Positions 1-5,739 of a stretch of DNA of 6,987 nucleotides are shown here, one piece after another. The translations under genes and the position numbers were made by a program. Positions within the stretch are counted from its first letter, which is position 1. Every line of letters begins with the position of its first letter. The notes beneath the pieces are model-generated. The model saw nothing but the letters and a program-made list of their open reading frames with translations, had not been told where the DNA came from and searched no databases. This DNA is from CAYRIY01 sp964424335 (GTDB taxonomy: Bacteria > Bacillota > Limnochordia > DTU080 > RSA5): the NCBI GenBank assembly GCA_964424335.1, contig CAYRIY010000145.1, positions 1 to 6,987 on the forward strand, in the 5' to 3' direction.

Positions 1-1335
1 GGGGCTGCGAACCACAATCCGGCGATACGTCGTGAGCGCGGGCAGACCGGAGTCCGTCACTTCCAGGATTACGTGGATGTCCCGCTTGCCGAGATCGGCC
101 GGCACTCTAAGGCTCGCCTTGCCGGGGCCGATCACCTGAAGCGGCGCATCGCCGGGGTAAGACCCGGCCTCTTGGTACACCCACCAGGCAAATGAGAGCT
201 CATCGCCGTCCGGGTCGCGCGATTCCGCAGCGTCGAGAATCAGCTCCGATCCGGGCTCGGCGGCGAGGATGAGCGCGTCTTTGCTCTCATCGCCGTTGAC
301 AACGGCAATTGGGGGGTGATTTGCTTCGGGCACAGACGAGACACACCAATCCATGCGCGCCGCAAACTCGGCTTGAAAAGCCGGCCGCCATCGGTACACC
401 GTCGCCTTTCCGCTGAAATCCTGTCCGACTCGGTCGGCGACGTCCCTGAAGTAGCTGCGTAGGCGGTCAAACCGACCTCCCCACCCGCCCCATGCAGGCT
501 GGTCGGGTCTGTTTAGTCCGTTTCGCAGGAAATAGAGCCAGGACGGGGTGTCGCCTTCCTTGAGGCAACCGTGCGGGTTTGGGCCCGTATAGGTCTCGAG
601 GGGGTAAGCCTCCCCGAGCGGACCGTGCCCTTCCACAACATTTCGGGTCACCCAGTCCCGGGAGGTGAGCGACTCGTCGCCCCCGAGAAACATCCCTCGA
701 TAACAGGAGTTCCACTTGTTTTGGTCCCTTGCGAGGCTCAATACGTAAAAGAGCGAGGGAAAATTCTCCCGAATCCACGGCCCGGTGACGTCTTGGTCTC
801 CGATTGCATGCACGCGAATCTTTGAAACAAATGCCTCGCACTCTTGCGAGGCGCGATCGTGGCGCACCCGCCAGAGCGCCTGGGCAAGGTCGGCCGGTCC
901 GCCCCACACGGCGATGTCGACAGGCCGAGGATCGTCGCGGTCGACGACGTTGATCAGCCAACGGGAGCCCTCGGTATCCTTTCCCTCCCCCACGATGGAT
1001 TCGGGATCGACATTGCCGCCGTCGTCGGCGGCGGGCACGTAGACCATGCCCCGTTTCACGACAGCCTCGAGCCGATCCGCGCTCGGGTACCCCGCGGCGT
1101 GTTGGCTCAGGTTTGCATGGACCATGCCGTACCTGTGGATATAGTCGCGCACAAGCTCCATCTGCTGCTCGGGCGTTCGTCCGTTGCGGCCGTGCGTTTC
1201 TCCGTCCCAGTGCTGGGGGATGATCGCCTCAATGTCAAACTCGTTCGCATACACCAACAGGCGAACCAAGCTTTGCTGATCGTCGGGGTCGCCTCCGATA
1301 TCCGTCAAAATGCAAAGTCGCGGCCGCACGTCCAT
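1..1335 (-). CDS. DUF1593 / cellulose-binding Sde182-like protein (nucleoside-hydrolase-like fold), partial at the window edge
   Basis: The frame stays open for 445 codons from an ATG at 1335 to base 1, so the 3' end lies outside the window. The ATG is the only start after an in-frame TGA, and GGAGGA (1341-1346) sits 5 nt upstream. Residues about 5-35 carry LTDIGGDPDDQQSLVRLL, the signature of the DUF1593 nucleoside-hydrolase-like domain; its Asp cluster resembles the calcium-binding DxDxxxDD of nucleoside hydrolases. That domain appears to run to about residue 320. Residues about 340-443 match the Ig-like C-terminal domain of the Sde182 family: NHPPIAVVNG, then LDAAESRDPDGDELSFAWW, then a conserved IHVIL...TTYRRI end. 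Since TTYRRI is near the usual C-terminus, probably only a few codons are missing. No signal peptide is visible, so the protein looks cytoplasmic although some relatives are secreted. The substrate is unknown; relatives are linked to polysaccharide use. It is transcribed divergently from the SulP gene. Confidence 0.88.
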   Translation of the reverse strand, partial: MDVRPRLCILTDIGGDPDDQQSLVRLLVYANEFDIEAIIPQHWDGETHGRNGRTPEQQMELVRDYIHRYGMVHANLSQHAAGYPSADRLEAVVKRGMVYVPAADDGGNVDPESIVGEGKDTEGSRWLINVVDRDDPRPVDIAVWGGPADLAQALWRVRHDRASQECEAFVSKIRVHAIGDQDVTGPWIRENFPSLFYVLSLARDQNKWNSCYRGMFLGGDESLTSRDWVTRNVVEGHGPLGEAYPLETYTGPNPHGCLKEGDTPSWLYFLRNGLNRPDQPAWGGWGGRFDRLRSYFRDVADRVGQDFSGKATVYRWRPAFQAEFAARMDWCVSSVPEANHPPIAVVNGDESKDALILAAEPGSELILDAAESRDPDGDELSFAWWVYQEAGSYPGDAPLQVIGPGKASLRVPADLGKRDIHVILEVTDSGLPALTTYRRIVVRSP

Positions 1336-1422
1336 GTCGCTCCTCCACTCCGTTCAAGGATTTCCCGATTCGATTAGTTCTCCGCCTCACGCGTGTCGGC
1401 CTTGCGCCATGCGCTCATGCTT

Positions 1423-1450
1423 CGCCGCGAGCGACGAAGGCGACGCGGCG
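1423..1450. repeat. Inverted repeat, 7-bp GC-only stem
   Basis: CGCCGCG (1423-1429) and CGCGGCG (1444-1450) are perfectly complementary around a 14-nt loop. No T-run follows on either strand, so it is not a standard intrinsic terminator. It may be chance in GC-rich DNA. Confidence 0.3.
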
Positions 1451-1484
1451 CCGACTAAAAGCTCGTTAGCAGGCGCCGGAGTGG

Positions 1485-1546
1485 ACGCGCCTATCGCGAA
1501 GTAGGCTTGATATGATGTACTATAGTGCTAACGCGCCTTTTCGCGA
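1485..1546. repeat. Imperfect direct repeat flanking the SulP promoter candidate (possible operator pair)
   Basis: ACGCGCCTATCGCGA (1485-1499) recurs as ACGCGCCTTTTCGCGA (1531-1546), about 46 bp centre to centre. Each copy is followed by GTAGGC (1501-1506 and 1552-1557). The pair brackets the AT-rich core holding the -10 candidate and the palindrome ACTATAGT (1519-1526). Two copies either side of a promoter suggest a regulator-binding site. The repeats are seen; the role is inferred. Confidence 0.4.
1507..1516 (+). promoter_or_regulatory. Candidate extended -10 promoter for the SulP gene
   Basis: TTGATATGAT contains TG-N-TATGAT, an extended -10 element differing from TGNTATAAT at one position. 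Transcription would begin near 1523, giving a leader of about 55 nt before the GTG at 1577. No good -35 box lies upstream, which is tolerated in extended -10 promoters. The 8-bp palindrome ACTATAGT (1519-1526) would overlap the transcription start. Confidence 0.4.
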
Positions 1547-1576
1547 TCACCGTAGGCAGAAGGAACTGATGATTGA

Positions 1577-3238
1577 GTGCGACACTATTTCACCGGACTT
1601 CGTCTACTCCAACTTTGGCGAAAGGAGTTCGAAGGTTATAACCTACATAAGTTTCAGCGAGACTTGCTCGCCGGCGTGACCGTAGCCGCGGTCGCCTTGC
1701 CCCTCGCATTGGCGTTTGGCGTCGCATCGGGCGCCACGGCCGCAGCGGGACTGGTCACCGCCATCGTCGCAGGGATCGTCATAGCCATCTTTAGCGGCGC
1801 CCCTTTTCAAATCTCCGGCCCGACCGGCGCCATGTCGGCGGTGCTCATCGTCGTCTCGACTCGCTACGGCATCGAGGGCGTTTGGACGGTCTCCGTACTT
1901 GCAGGCATCATCATCATCCTCATGGGGCTATTCAAGCTCGGGCAGATCATCAACTTCATCCCGTCGGCCGTTATTACGGGATTTACCGGCGGGATCGCAG
2001 TCATCATCTTTGTTGGTCAAATCGGCAATCTGCTCGGTGTGGATACCATCGTCGCCGACAACTCCGTGTCCCAGCTTTGGGGCTATCTAAAGTTCGAGCA
2101 GGCGCCAAACCTCAGCGCCGTCCTCTTGAGTCTGCTCGTCATTGCCACGATGGTGCTTTGGCCCCCCCAACTGGGCGCAAGATTTCCCGGCTCGCTCCTT
2201 GCGCTTGTCCTTGCGACCGCAGCAACTGTCATCTTCCAGCTCGATGTTCCGACGATCGGCACGATCCCCCAATCGATCGTACTCGAAGACCGCCTCAAAT
2301 TGACCGGCATCCCGTGGCACCGCATCGGCGAGCTCATTGGACCGGCGCTCTCCGTAGCCGCGCTCGGCGCCATCGAGAGCCTCCTTTGCGGGGCCGTCAT
2401 CGGCCGTCAAGCAAAAGTAAAGATGGACGACATTCAGGAATTGTTTGCACAAGGCGTCGGAAATATCGTCGTGCCGTTCTTTGGCGGGGTGCCTGTGACC
2501 GCTGCGATCGCCAGGGCGAGCGTTGCCGTGCGAAGCGGCGCCGTCACGCGGCTGACCGGTGTGATACACGGGCTGATGCTACTCGTCGCTGCGTTGCTCT
2601 TCGCCCCGGTGATCTCCCAAGTGCCCATGGCCGCGCTCGGGGGCGTCTTGGCCGTCACCGCATGGAGAATGAACGACTGGAGATCGATTCGAGACATATT
2701 TCGCCATCGGTTTCCCAGTGAGTTCCCGGTCTTCCTCATCACGCTGCTCGCCACGGCCGTCCTCGACCTCACCCAGGCGATCCTGCTCGGATTAGGATTC
2801 TCGGCGCTCATCTTCGTCCTGCAAAGCAGCAGGACCGAGATCGTGACCAGGCCCATCTCAGTCGAAGAGATGCGCAAAATGGGCTATGAGCTCCGCAATA
2901 ACGGCGACCGCATCATGGTCGTGTATATTGTGGGGCCGCTCTTTTTCGGGACCGTCCACAAGTTCAGCACGACCCTAGAGCAGCTCAATTCCTTTGACGA
3001 CGTCATCTTGAGTCTAAGGACGGTGCCGCTCATCGATACCAGCGGACTGCGAGCCGTCGAGGAGTTTATCAAACGCCATGAGGCGAACGGGCGCCACGTC
3101 TACCTAAGCGGCCTCGCAAAGCCCGTCCGTGACAAGCTCGAGCGGGGCGGCGTCATTGCCATGCTGGGCGAAGACCGTGTTTACTGGAGCGCGGACCAAG
3201 CGATCATAGCGGCCGACCGTCGCCGTGCCGAGGCCTGA
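1577..3238 (+). CDS. SulP-family inorganic anion transporter with C-terminal STAS domain
   Basis: This 553-residue inner-membrane protein is a normal-length, complete bacterial SulP (SLC26-type) transporter. After a short cytoplasmic N-terminus, residues about 29-415 are membrane-embedded, starting at DLLAGVTVAAVALPLALAFG. SulP motifs are clear: SGAPFQISGPTGAMSAV (73-89), ALGAIESLLCGAVIGR (262-277) and AQGVGNIVVPFFGGVPVTAA (291-310). The STAS domain spans about 436-546 and has the IDTSG loop (486-490) whose Ser is the usual phosphorylatable position of STAS proteins. Substrate cannot be read from sequence; relatives carry sulfate, bicarbonate or dicarboxylates, and no cysteine-synthesis or carbonic-anhydrase gene is adjacent to help. 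The GTG start is the furthest upstream in frame because TGA (1574-1576) precedes it. Its SD-like AAGGA is about 12 nt away, longer than usual. The gene looks monocistronic. Confidence 0.95.
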   Translation: MRHYFTGLRLLQLWRKEFEGYNLHKFQRDLLAGVTVAAVALPLALAFGVASGATAAAGLVTAIVAGIVIAIFSGAPFQISGPTGAMSAVLIVVSTRYGIEGVWTVSVLAGIIIILMGLFKLGQIINFIPSAVITGFTGGIAVIIFVGQIGNLLGVDTIVADNSVSQLWGYLKFEQAPNLSAVLLSLLVIATMVLWPPQLGARFPGSLLALVLATAATVIFQLDVPTIGTIPQSIVLEDRLKLTGIPWHRIGELIGPALSVAALGAIESLLCGAVIGRQAKVKMDDIQELFAQGVGNIVVPFFGGVPVTAAIARASVAVRSGAVTRLTGVIHGLMLLVAALLFAPVISQVPMAALGGVLAVTAWRMNDWRSIRDIFRHRFPSEFPVFLITLLATAVLDLTQAILLGLGFSALIFVLQSSRTEIVTRPISVEEMRKMGYELRNNGDRIMVVYIVGPLFFGTVHKFSTTLEQLNSFDDVILSLRTVPLIDTSGLRAVEEFIKRHEANGRHVYLSGLAKPVRDKLERGGVIAMLGEDRVYWSADQAIIAADRRRAEA

Positions 3239-3286
3239 TCGCCCGTGCGCGAGAAACTAGTAGCGCCGGATGGCTGCGCGCCTTAA

Positions 3287-3312
3287 ATGTGGAATGTGAC
3301 ATGTGGAATGTG
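3287..3312. repeat. Two-copy 12-bp direct repeat between convergent genes
   Basis: ATGTGGAATGTG occurs at 3287-3298 and exactly again at 3301-3312, a 14-bp period with spacer AC. It lies in the 76-bp gap between the ends of the SulP and BtpA-family genes, stopping 2 bp before the BtpA stop codon. No hairpin with a T-run was found in the gap, so no terminator can be named. Either a local tandem duplication or one unit of a dispersed genomic repeat. Confidence 0.6.
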
Positions 3313-3314
3313 GA

Positions 3315-4163
3315 TCAGCGGCCGCCCCGCGCCCGTCCAACCGCGTCCATAAACCGGGCCACTTTGTCGGGGTCGACGGGCTGCCACCACATGCCGCCCG
3401 TCTTCAGCGAGCTGCCGACAATCACGCCGTCTGCGTCTTGCAGCAGCTCCCCGACGTTTTCCGCGTTGGCTCCGCTGCCGACCAAGACCGGGAGGCTGGT
3501 CCCCGCTTTGACGGCGCGCACCTCGTCCACAGGTGTGGCAAAGCCCGTGTGCGATCCGGTCGCGATCAAACCATCAGCGCCGTAATACTCGGAGTCGTGG
3601 GCGATCTCCGACGCGCTGCGATCGGCCACGATGGCGTGACTCCCATGCTTGACCCGGACGTCTGCAAAGACCCGAATGTGGTTGGCGCCAATCGAAGTCC
3701 GATAACGAAGCGCTTTGGGCGCTTGGGCGTCGACGAATCCGTGGTTGCCCAAGTACCCGTACACCCACTGCGTCGCCCGCACAAACGCGGCCCCGCTCGC
3801 CTTGGCGATCGCGAGCGCGGGAATGACGCCATCCGCAAGGCAACTCACACCGACGGGGAGGTCAACCTCTTCCTTGACGAGCCGCGCCATCACGGCCATG
3901 GTCGACACGGTCTCGTGACTGATGTCATCGGGCTTGAGGAACGGGAGATCTTGAGCATTTTCGACCATCAGGCCGTCGATGCCGCCTTGCGCGTACCTCC
4001 GGGCCTCACGAATCGCGTGCTCGTAGACCTCGTCCATGTTTTGGCCGCGATAGAGCGGAGAGCCGGGCAGGGGCAGCGAGTGTACGACCCCGATCACCGG
4101 CTTTCTGACGTGAAACAGGGCCTCGAGCGAATCCTCGCCCCGTGAAAAAGGTCCGTCAGGCAC
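3315..4163 (-). CDS. BtpA/SgcQ-family TIM-barrel protein
   Basis: The 282-residue product matches the BtpA family (cyanobacterial BtpA, E. coli SgcQ). Family hallmarks are KPVIGVVHSLPLPGSPLY (21-38), GGIDGLMVENAQDLPF (60-75), FADVRVKHGS (166-175), GLIATGSHTG (198-207) and a C-terminal phosphate-binding-like segment LVGSGANAENV...GVIVGSSLKTGG (227-257). Cyanobacterial BtpA supports photosystem I accumulation, but the family is widespread in non-photosynthetic organisms and its reaction is not established; nothing here suggests photosynthesis. The segment QWVYGYLGNHGFVDAQ (132-147) differs from the TDQG-containing loop I remember for typical BtpA, so this may be a distinct subfamily. The GTG start is the only one after an in-frame TGA, with GGGGAG 7 nt upstream. 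It overlaps the trpF stop by 8 nt, implying translational coupling and a shared pathway. Confidence 0.85.
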   Translation of the reverse strand: MPDGPFSRGEDSLEALFHVRKPVIGVVHSLPLPGSPLYRGQNMDEVYEHAIREARRYAQGGIDGLMVENAQDLPFLKPDDISHETVSTMAVMARLVKEEVDLPVGVSCLADGVIPALAIAKASGAAFVRATQWVYGYLGNHGFVDAQAPKALRYRTSIGANHIRVFADVRVKHGSHAIVADRSASEIAHDSEYYGADGLIATGSHTGFATPVDEVRAVKAGTSLPVLVGSGANAENVGELLQDADGVIVGSSLKTGGMWWQPVDPDKVARFMDAVGRARGGR

Positions 4164-4902
4164 GGGTCTTCTCCCCTTCTTTCAAACCTTCTTTCAAAGG
4201 CTCGCGGCTTGGAAGCCCATCGTCGCGTGCGCCAGCCCTCGCCGCCCCGGCAAACTCCGCCATCTTCACCCGGCTTTTCTTTCCCGGGGCGTCTTCGATT
4301 CCAGACAGCACGTCGACGCCGAAGGGACGCACCGATCGTATCACCTCGCGGACGTTTGCCGCATTGAGCCCGCCCGCTGCAATGACGGGAAGCGAGACGG
4401 CAGCGACGACCTTGCGCAGCGATGCAACCCCCACCTGAACGCCCGTGCCGCCGGGCCGATGGGCAACCTTGGCGTCGACGACCAACCCGGACACGCCCGT
4501 CCGCTCGATCGCCCTGGCAGCCTCAGCCACGTCCGCAATCTCGCCGGAGGCCCGGCCTGTGTCGGGGCTGATGCGCAAGGCGCGATACACCTTGATCCCC
4601 AGGGGCTCGACGAGGCGCACGACCTCCTCCGTCTGGGCAAGACTCTCGTCGCCGTGCACCTGGAGCGCGTCGGGACGGACCTCGCGGGCCAGCTCAGCCA
4701 GAAATTTAGGCGTGCCCGAACAGACGACGACCGAGGTCGTACCGGCCGGCACCCGGGCTACGAGCGCTCGACCTTCGTCCCTGGTGAGGTTCCACGGCAC
4801 GGGTACCGGGTAATCGACGACGATCCCGACCGCGTCGACGCCGAGTTCCACGCAAGCCGCCACGTCGCGTTGATTCATCATGCCACACATCTTGAGGTAC
4901 AC
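4156..4902 (-). CDS. trpF: Phosphoribosylanthranilate isomerase-like protein (TrpF family, divergent)
   Basis: A TrpF-type TIM barrel of 248 residues, which in the standard pathway isomerises phosphoribosyl-anthranilate to the ribulose form. Both catalytic positions are kept: Cys6 in LKMCG and Asp143 in LVVDAK. Also present are LQVHGDES (about 80-87), PGGTG (150-154), IAAGGLN (174-180) and GVDVLSGIED (195-204). The usual SPR motif after strand 2 is replaced by YPVPVPWNLT, with Trp37 near the place of the substrate-binding Arg. I chose the GTG at 4902, not the ATG at 4929: GAGGAG (4909-4914) lies 6 nt before it, and Cys then falls at residue 6, close to Cys7 of standard TrpF. About 25 extra C-terminal residues end in LKEGLKEGEK, encoded by a 12-bp tandem repeat. 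The gene is 83 nt after trpC and overlaps the BtpA-family gene by 8 nt. A substrate other than phosphoribosyl-anthranilate is possible. Confidence 0.82.
   Translation of the reverse strand: MYLKMCGMMNQRDVAACVELGVDAVGIVVDYPVPVPWNLTRDEGRALVARVPAGTTSVVVCSGTPKFLAELAREVRPDALQVHGDESLAQTEEVVRLVEPLGIKVYRALRISPDTGRASGEIADVAEAARAIERTGVSGLVVDAKVAHRPGGTGVQVGVASLRKVVAAVSLPVIAAGGLNAANVREVIRSVRPFGVDVLSGIEDAPGKKSRVKMAEFAGAARAGARDDGLPSREPLKEGLKEGEKTRA
4175..4198. repeat. Perfect 12-bp tandem duplication in the 3' end of trpF
   Basis: CCTTCTTTCAAA occurs twice head to tail (4175-4186, 4187-4198). On the coding strand each unit reads TTTGAAAGAAGG, giving the repeated LKEG in the C-terminal tail. Each unit also contains AGAAGG, a Shine-Dalgarno-like sequence, just upstream of the BtpA-family start at 4163. 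Confidence 0.8.
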
Positions 4903-4908
4903 GGCAGA

Positions 4909-4914
4909 CTCCTC
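4909..4914 (-). promoter_or_regulatory. Ribosome-binding site that fixes the trpF start
   Basis: GAGGAG on the minus strand is 6 nt upstream of the GTG at 4902. The ATG at 4929 in the same frame lies before it and has no comparable site. Confidence 0.65.
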
Positions 4915-4929
4915 TTGAGATAGCGTCAT

Positions 4930-4950
4930 CAGCGATCTGTGTCATCGCTG
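4930..4950 (-). repeat. Hairpin in the trpC-trpF gap
   Basis: CAGCGAT (minus strand 4950-4944) pairs perfectly with ATCGCTG (4936-4930) across the 7-nt loop GACACAG. No T-run follows, so it is not a simple terminator. It may modulate transcript stability or trpF expression; only the structure potential is seen. Confidence 0.45.
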
Positions 4951-4985
4951 GTCGTGACGCCGTAAAGGTTCATCCGCTCGGCGCG

Positions 4986-5726
4986 TCAATCCTCGGCAAT
5001 GCCGCTCAACTCGCGCCATCGCCGGACCGGGTCGTCCGCCTTGAGCAGTTCCGTTCCAACGAGAACCCCGGTGGCTCCGACGTCGACCGCCCGGCGGGCT
5101 TCCTCCGGCGTGTGAATGCCGCTCTCGCTGATCCAGACGGCGCCGTCCGGAATCATCTCTGCCAACGCCTCGGAGGTTGCAATCGTACCGTGATCCAGTT
5201 CCAGGTTGACGATGTCCCGGTTGTTCACGCCGAGCACGTCATAGGCGATCGTGCGCACACGTTCGAGCTCTTCGGCGTCGTGCACCTCGACGACGGTTTC
5301 GATGCCGCATTCACCTGCCGCGGCGACGAGCTCCACAAGGAGCGATTGGTCGAGCTGAGCCGCAATCAAGAGCACGGCGCTTGCCCCTGCCTCCCGCGAG
5401 GCGGCAATTTCGTCTGCCGTTTGGATGAAGTCTTTTCGTAGCACGGGGGCGCGCCCCTCCACCGCTCGGACGACCGACTCGAGCAGCGACAAAGAGCCGC
5501 CAAAGTGCTTAGGCTCCGTGACGACCGACACCGCAGGCGCGCCCGCATTCACCAAGGCGAGCGCGTACTGCTCCGGGCGGCGGTCGCCAATGAGCTCCCC
5601 TTCCTTTGGAGAGCGTAGTTTGATATCGGGAATCACAGGGATCCCGCCCGTCGCCCGGCAGCGGACAAGGGCCGTCTTGAGCGAAGGGCGCGCGCTTTGC
5701 GTGCGCGCGCCTGATCTATATGCCAA
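4986..5726 (-). CDS. trpC: Indole-3-glycerol-phosphate synthase-like protein (TrpC family, divergent)
   Basis: A 246-residue TIM barrel of the TrpC family; the standard enzyme closes the indole ring with loss of CO2 and water. Catalytic elements are recognisable: IPDIKLRSP (32-40, Lys36), VSVVTEPKHFGG (67-77), PVLRKDFI (94-101, Lys98), VVEVH (145-149, Glu147), GVNNRD (166-171) and WISESGI (198-204, Ser202). The usual AEIK is PDIK, so the active-site Glu is Asp34. Only about 30 residues precede strand 1, fewer than the 45-50 of typical enzymes, so the N-terminal helical extension is short. The TTG start is supported by AGAGGT about 7 nt upstream, 13 nt after the trpD stop, which implies one transcript. 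A strong hairpin lies just inside the coding sequence. Seen: family and motifs. Inferred: exact substrate. Confidence 0.87.
   Translation of the reverse strand: MAYRSGARTQSARPSLKTALVRCRATGGIPVIPDIKLRSPKEGELIGDRRPEQYALALVNAGAPAVSVVTEPKHFGGSLSLLESVVRAVEGRAPVLRKDFIQTADEIAASREAGASAVLLIAAQLDQSLLVELVAAAGECGIETVVEVHDAEELERVRTIAYDVLGVNNRDIVNLELDHGTIATSEALAEMIPDGAVWISESGIHTPEEARRAVDVGATGVLVGTELLKADDPVRRWRELSGIAED
5687..5711 (-). repeat. Strong GC hairpin at the 5' end of the trpC coding sequence
   Basis: GGCGCGCGC and GCGCGCGCC form a perfect 9-bp stem around a 7-nt loop. It starts 15 nt downstream of the first base of the TTG start codon, in codons 6-14. A stem this close to a weak start codon could affect initiation either way; only the pairing is seen. 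Confidence 0.6.
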
Positions 5727-5739
5727 AGTTTCGACCTCT

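Larger units (their letters stand above)
1336..1576. other. Divergent intergenic region between the DUF1593 gene and the SulP gene
   Basis: These 241 bases separate two divergent genes and should hold both promoters. The left half is GC-rich with no gene that I believe; it contains a 7-bp inverted repeat (1423-1429 with 1444-1450, loop 14 nt). The right half has an AT-rich core around 1507-1530, flanked by two near-copies of one motif. No convincing minus-strand promoter for the DUF1593 gene was found. Confidence 0.6.

Noticed and set aside
240..961. Two minus-strand frames of 76 and 164 codons (240-470 and 467-961)
   Set aside because: They are out of frame with the DUF1593 gene that spans this whole stretch, and are Arg/Pro-rich without motifs.
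844..1377. 177-residue plus-strand frame opposite the DUF1593 gene
   Set aside because: It is antisense to a continuous, motif-bearing 445-codon frame and shows no recognisable domain; a typical shadow in GC-rich DNA.
1882..2721. 279-residue plus-strand frame inside the SulP gene
   Set aside because: Arg/His-rich alternate frame within a clearly conserved transporter; no independent ribosome-binding site or domain.
3239..3314. Terminator between the convergent SulP and BtpA-family genes
   Set aside because: Only 4-bp stems could be found and no T-run on either strand.
3303..4145. 280-residue plus-strand frame opposite the BtpA-family gene
   Set aside because: Antisense to a gene with strong family motifs; the content looks like reverse-complement codon shadow.
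3315..4163. Photosystem I assembly role, and hence a phototrophic host
   Set aside because: BtpA homologues are common in non-phototrophs and no other photosynthesis gene is present; the trp context is a better guide.
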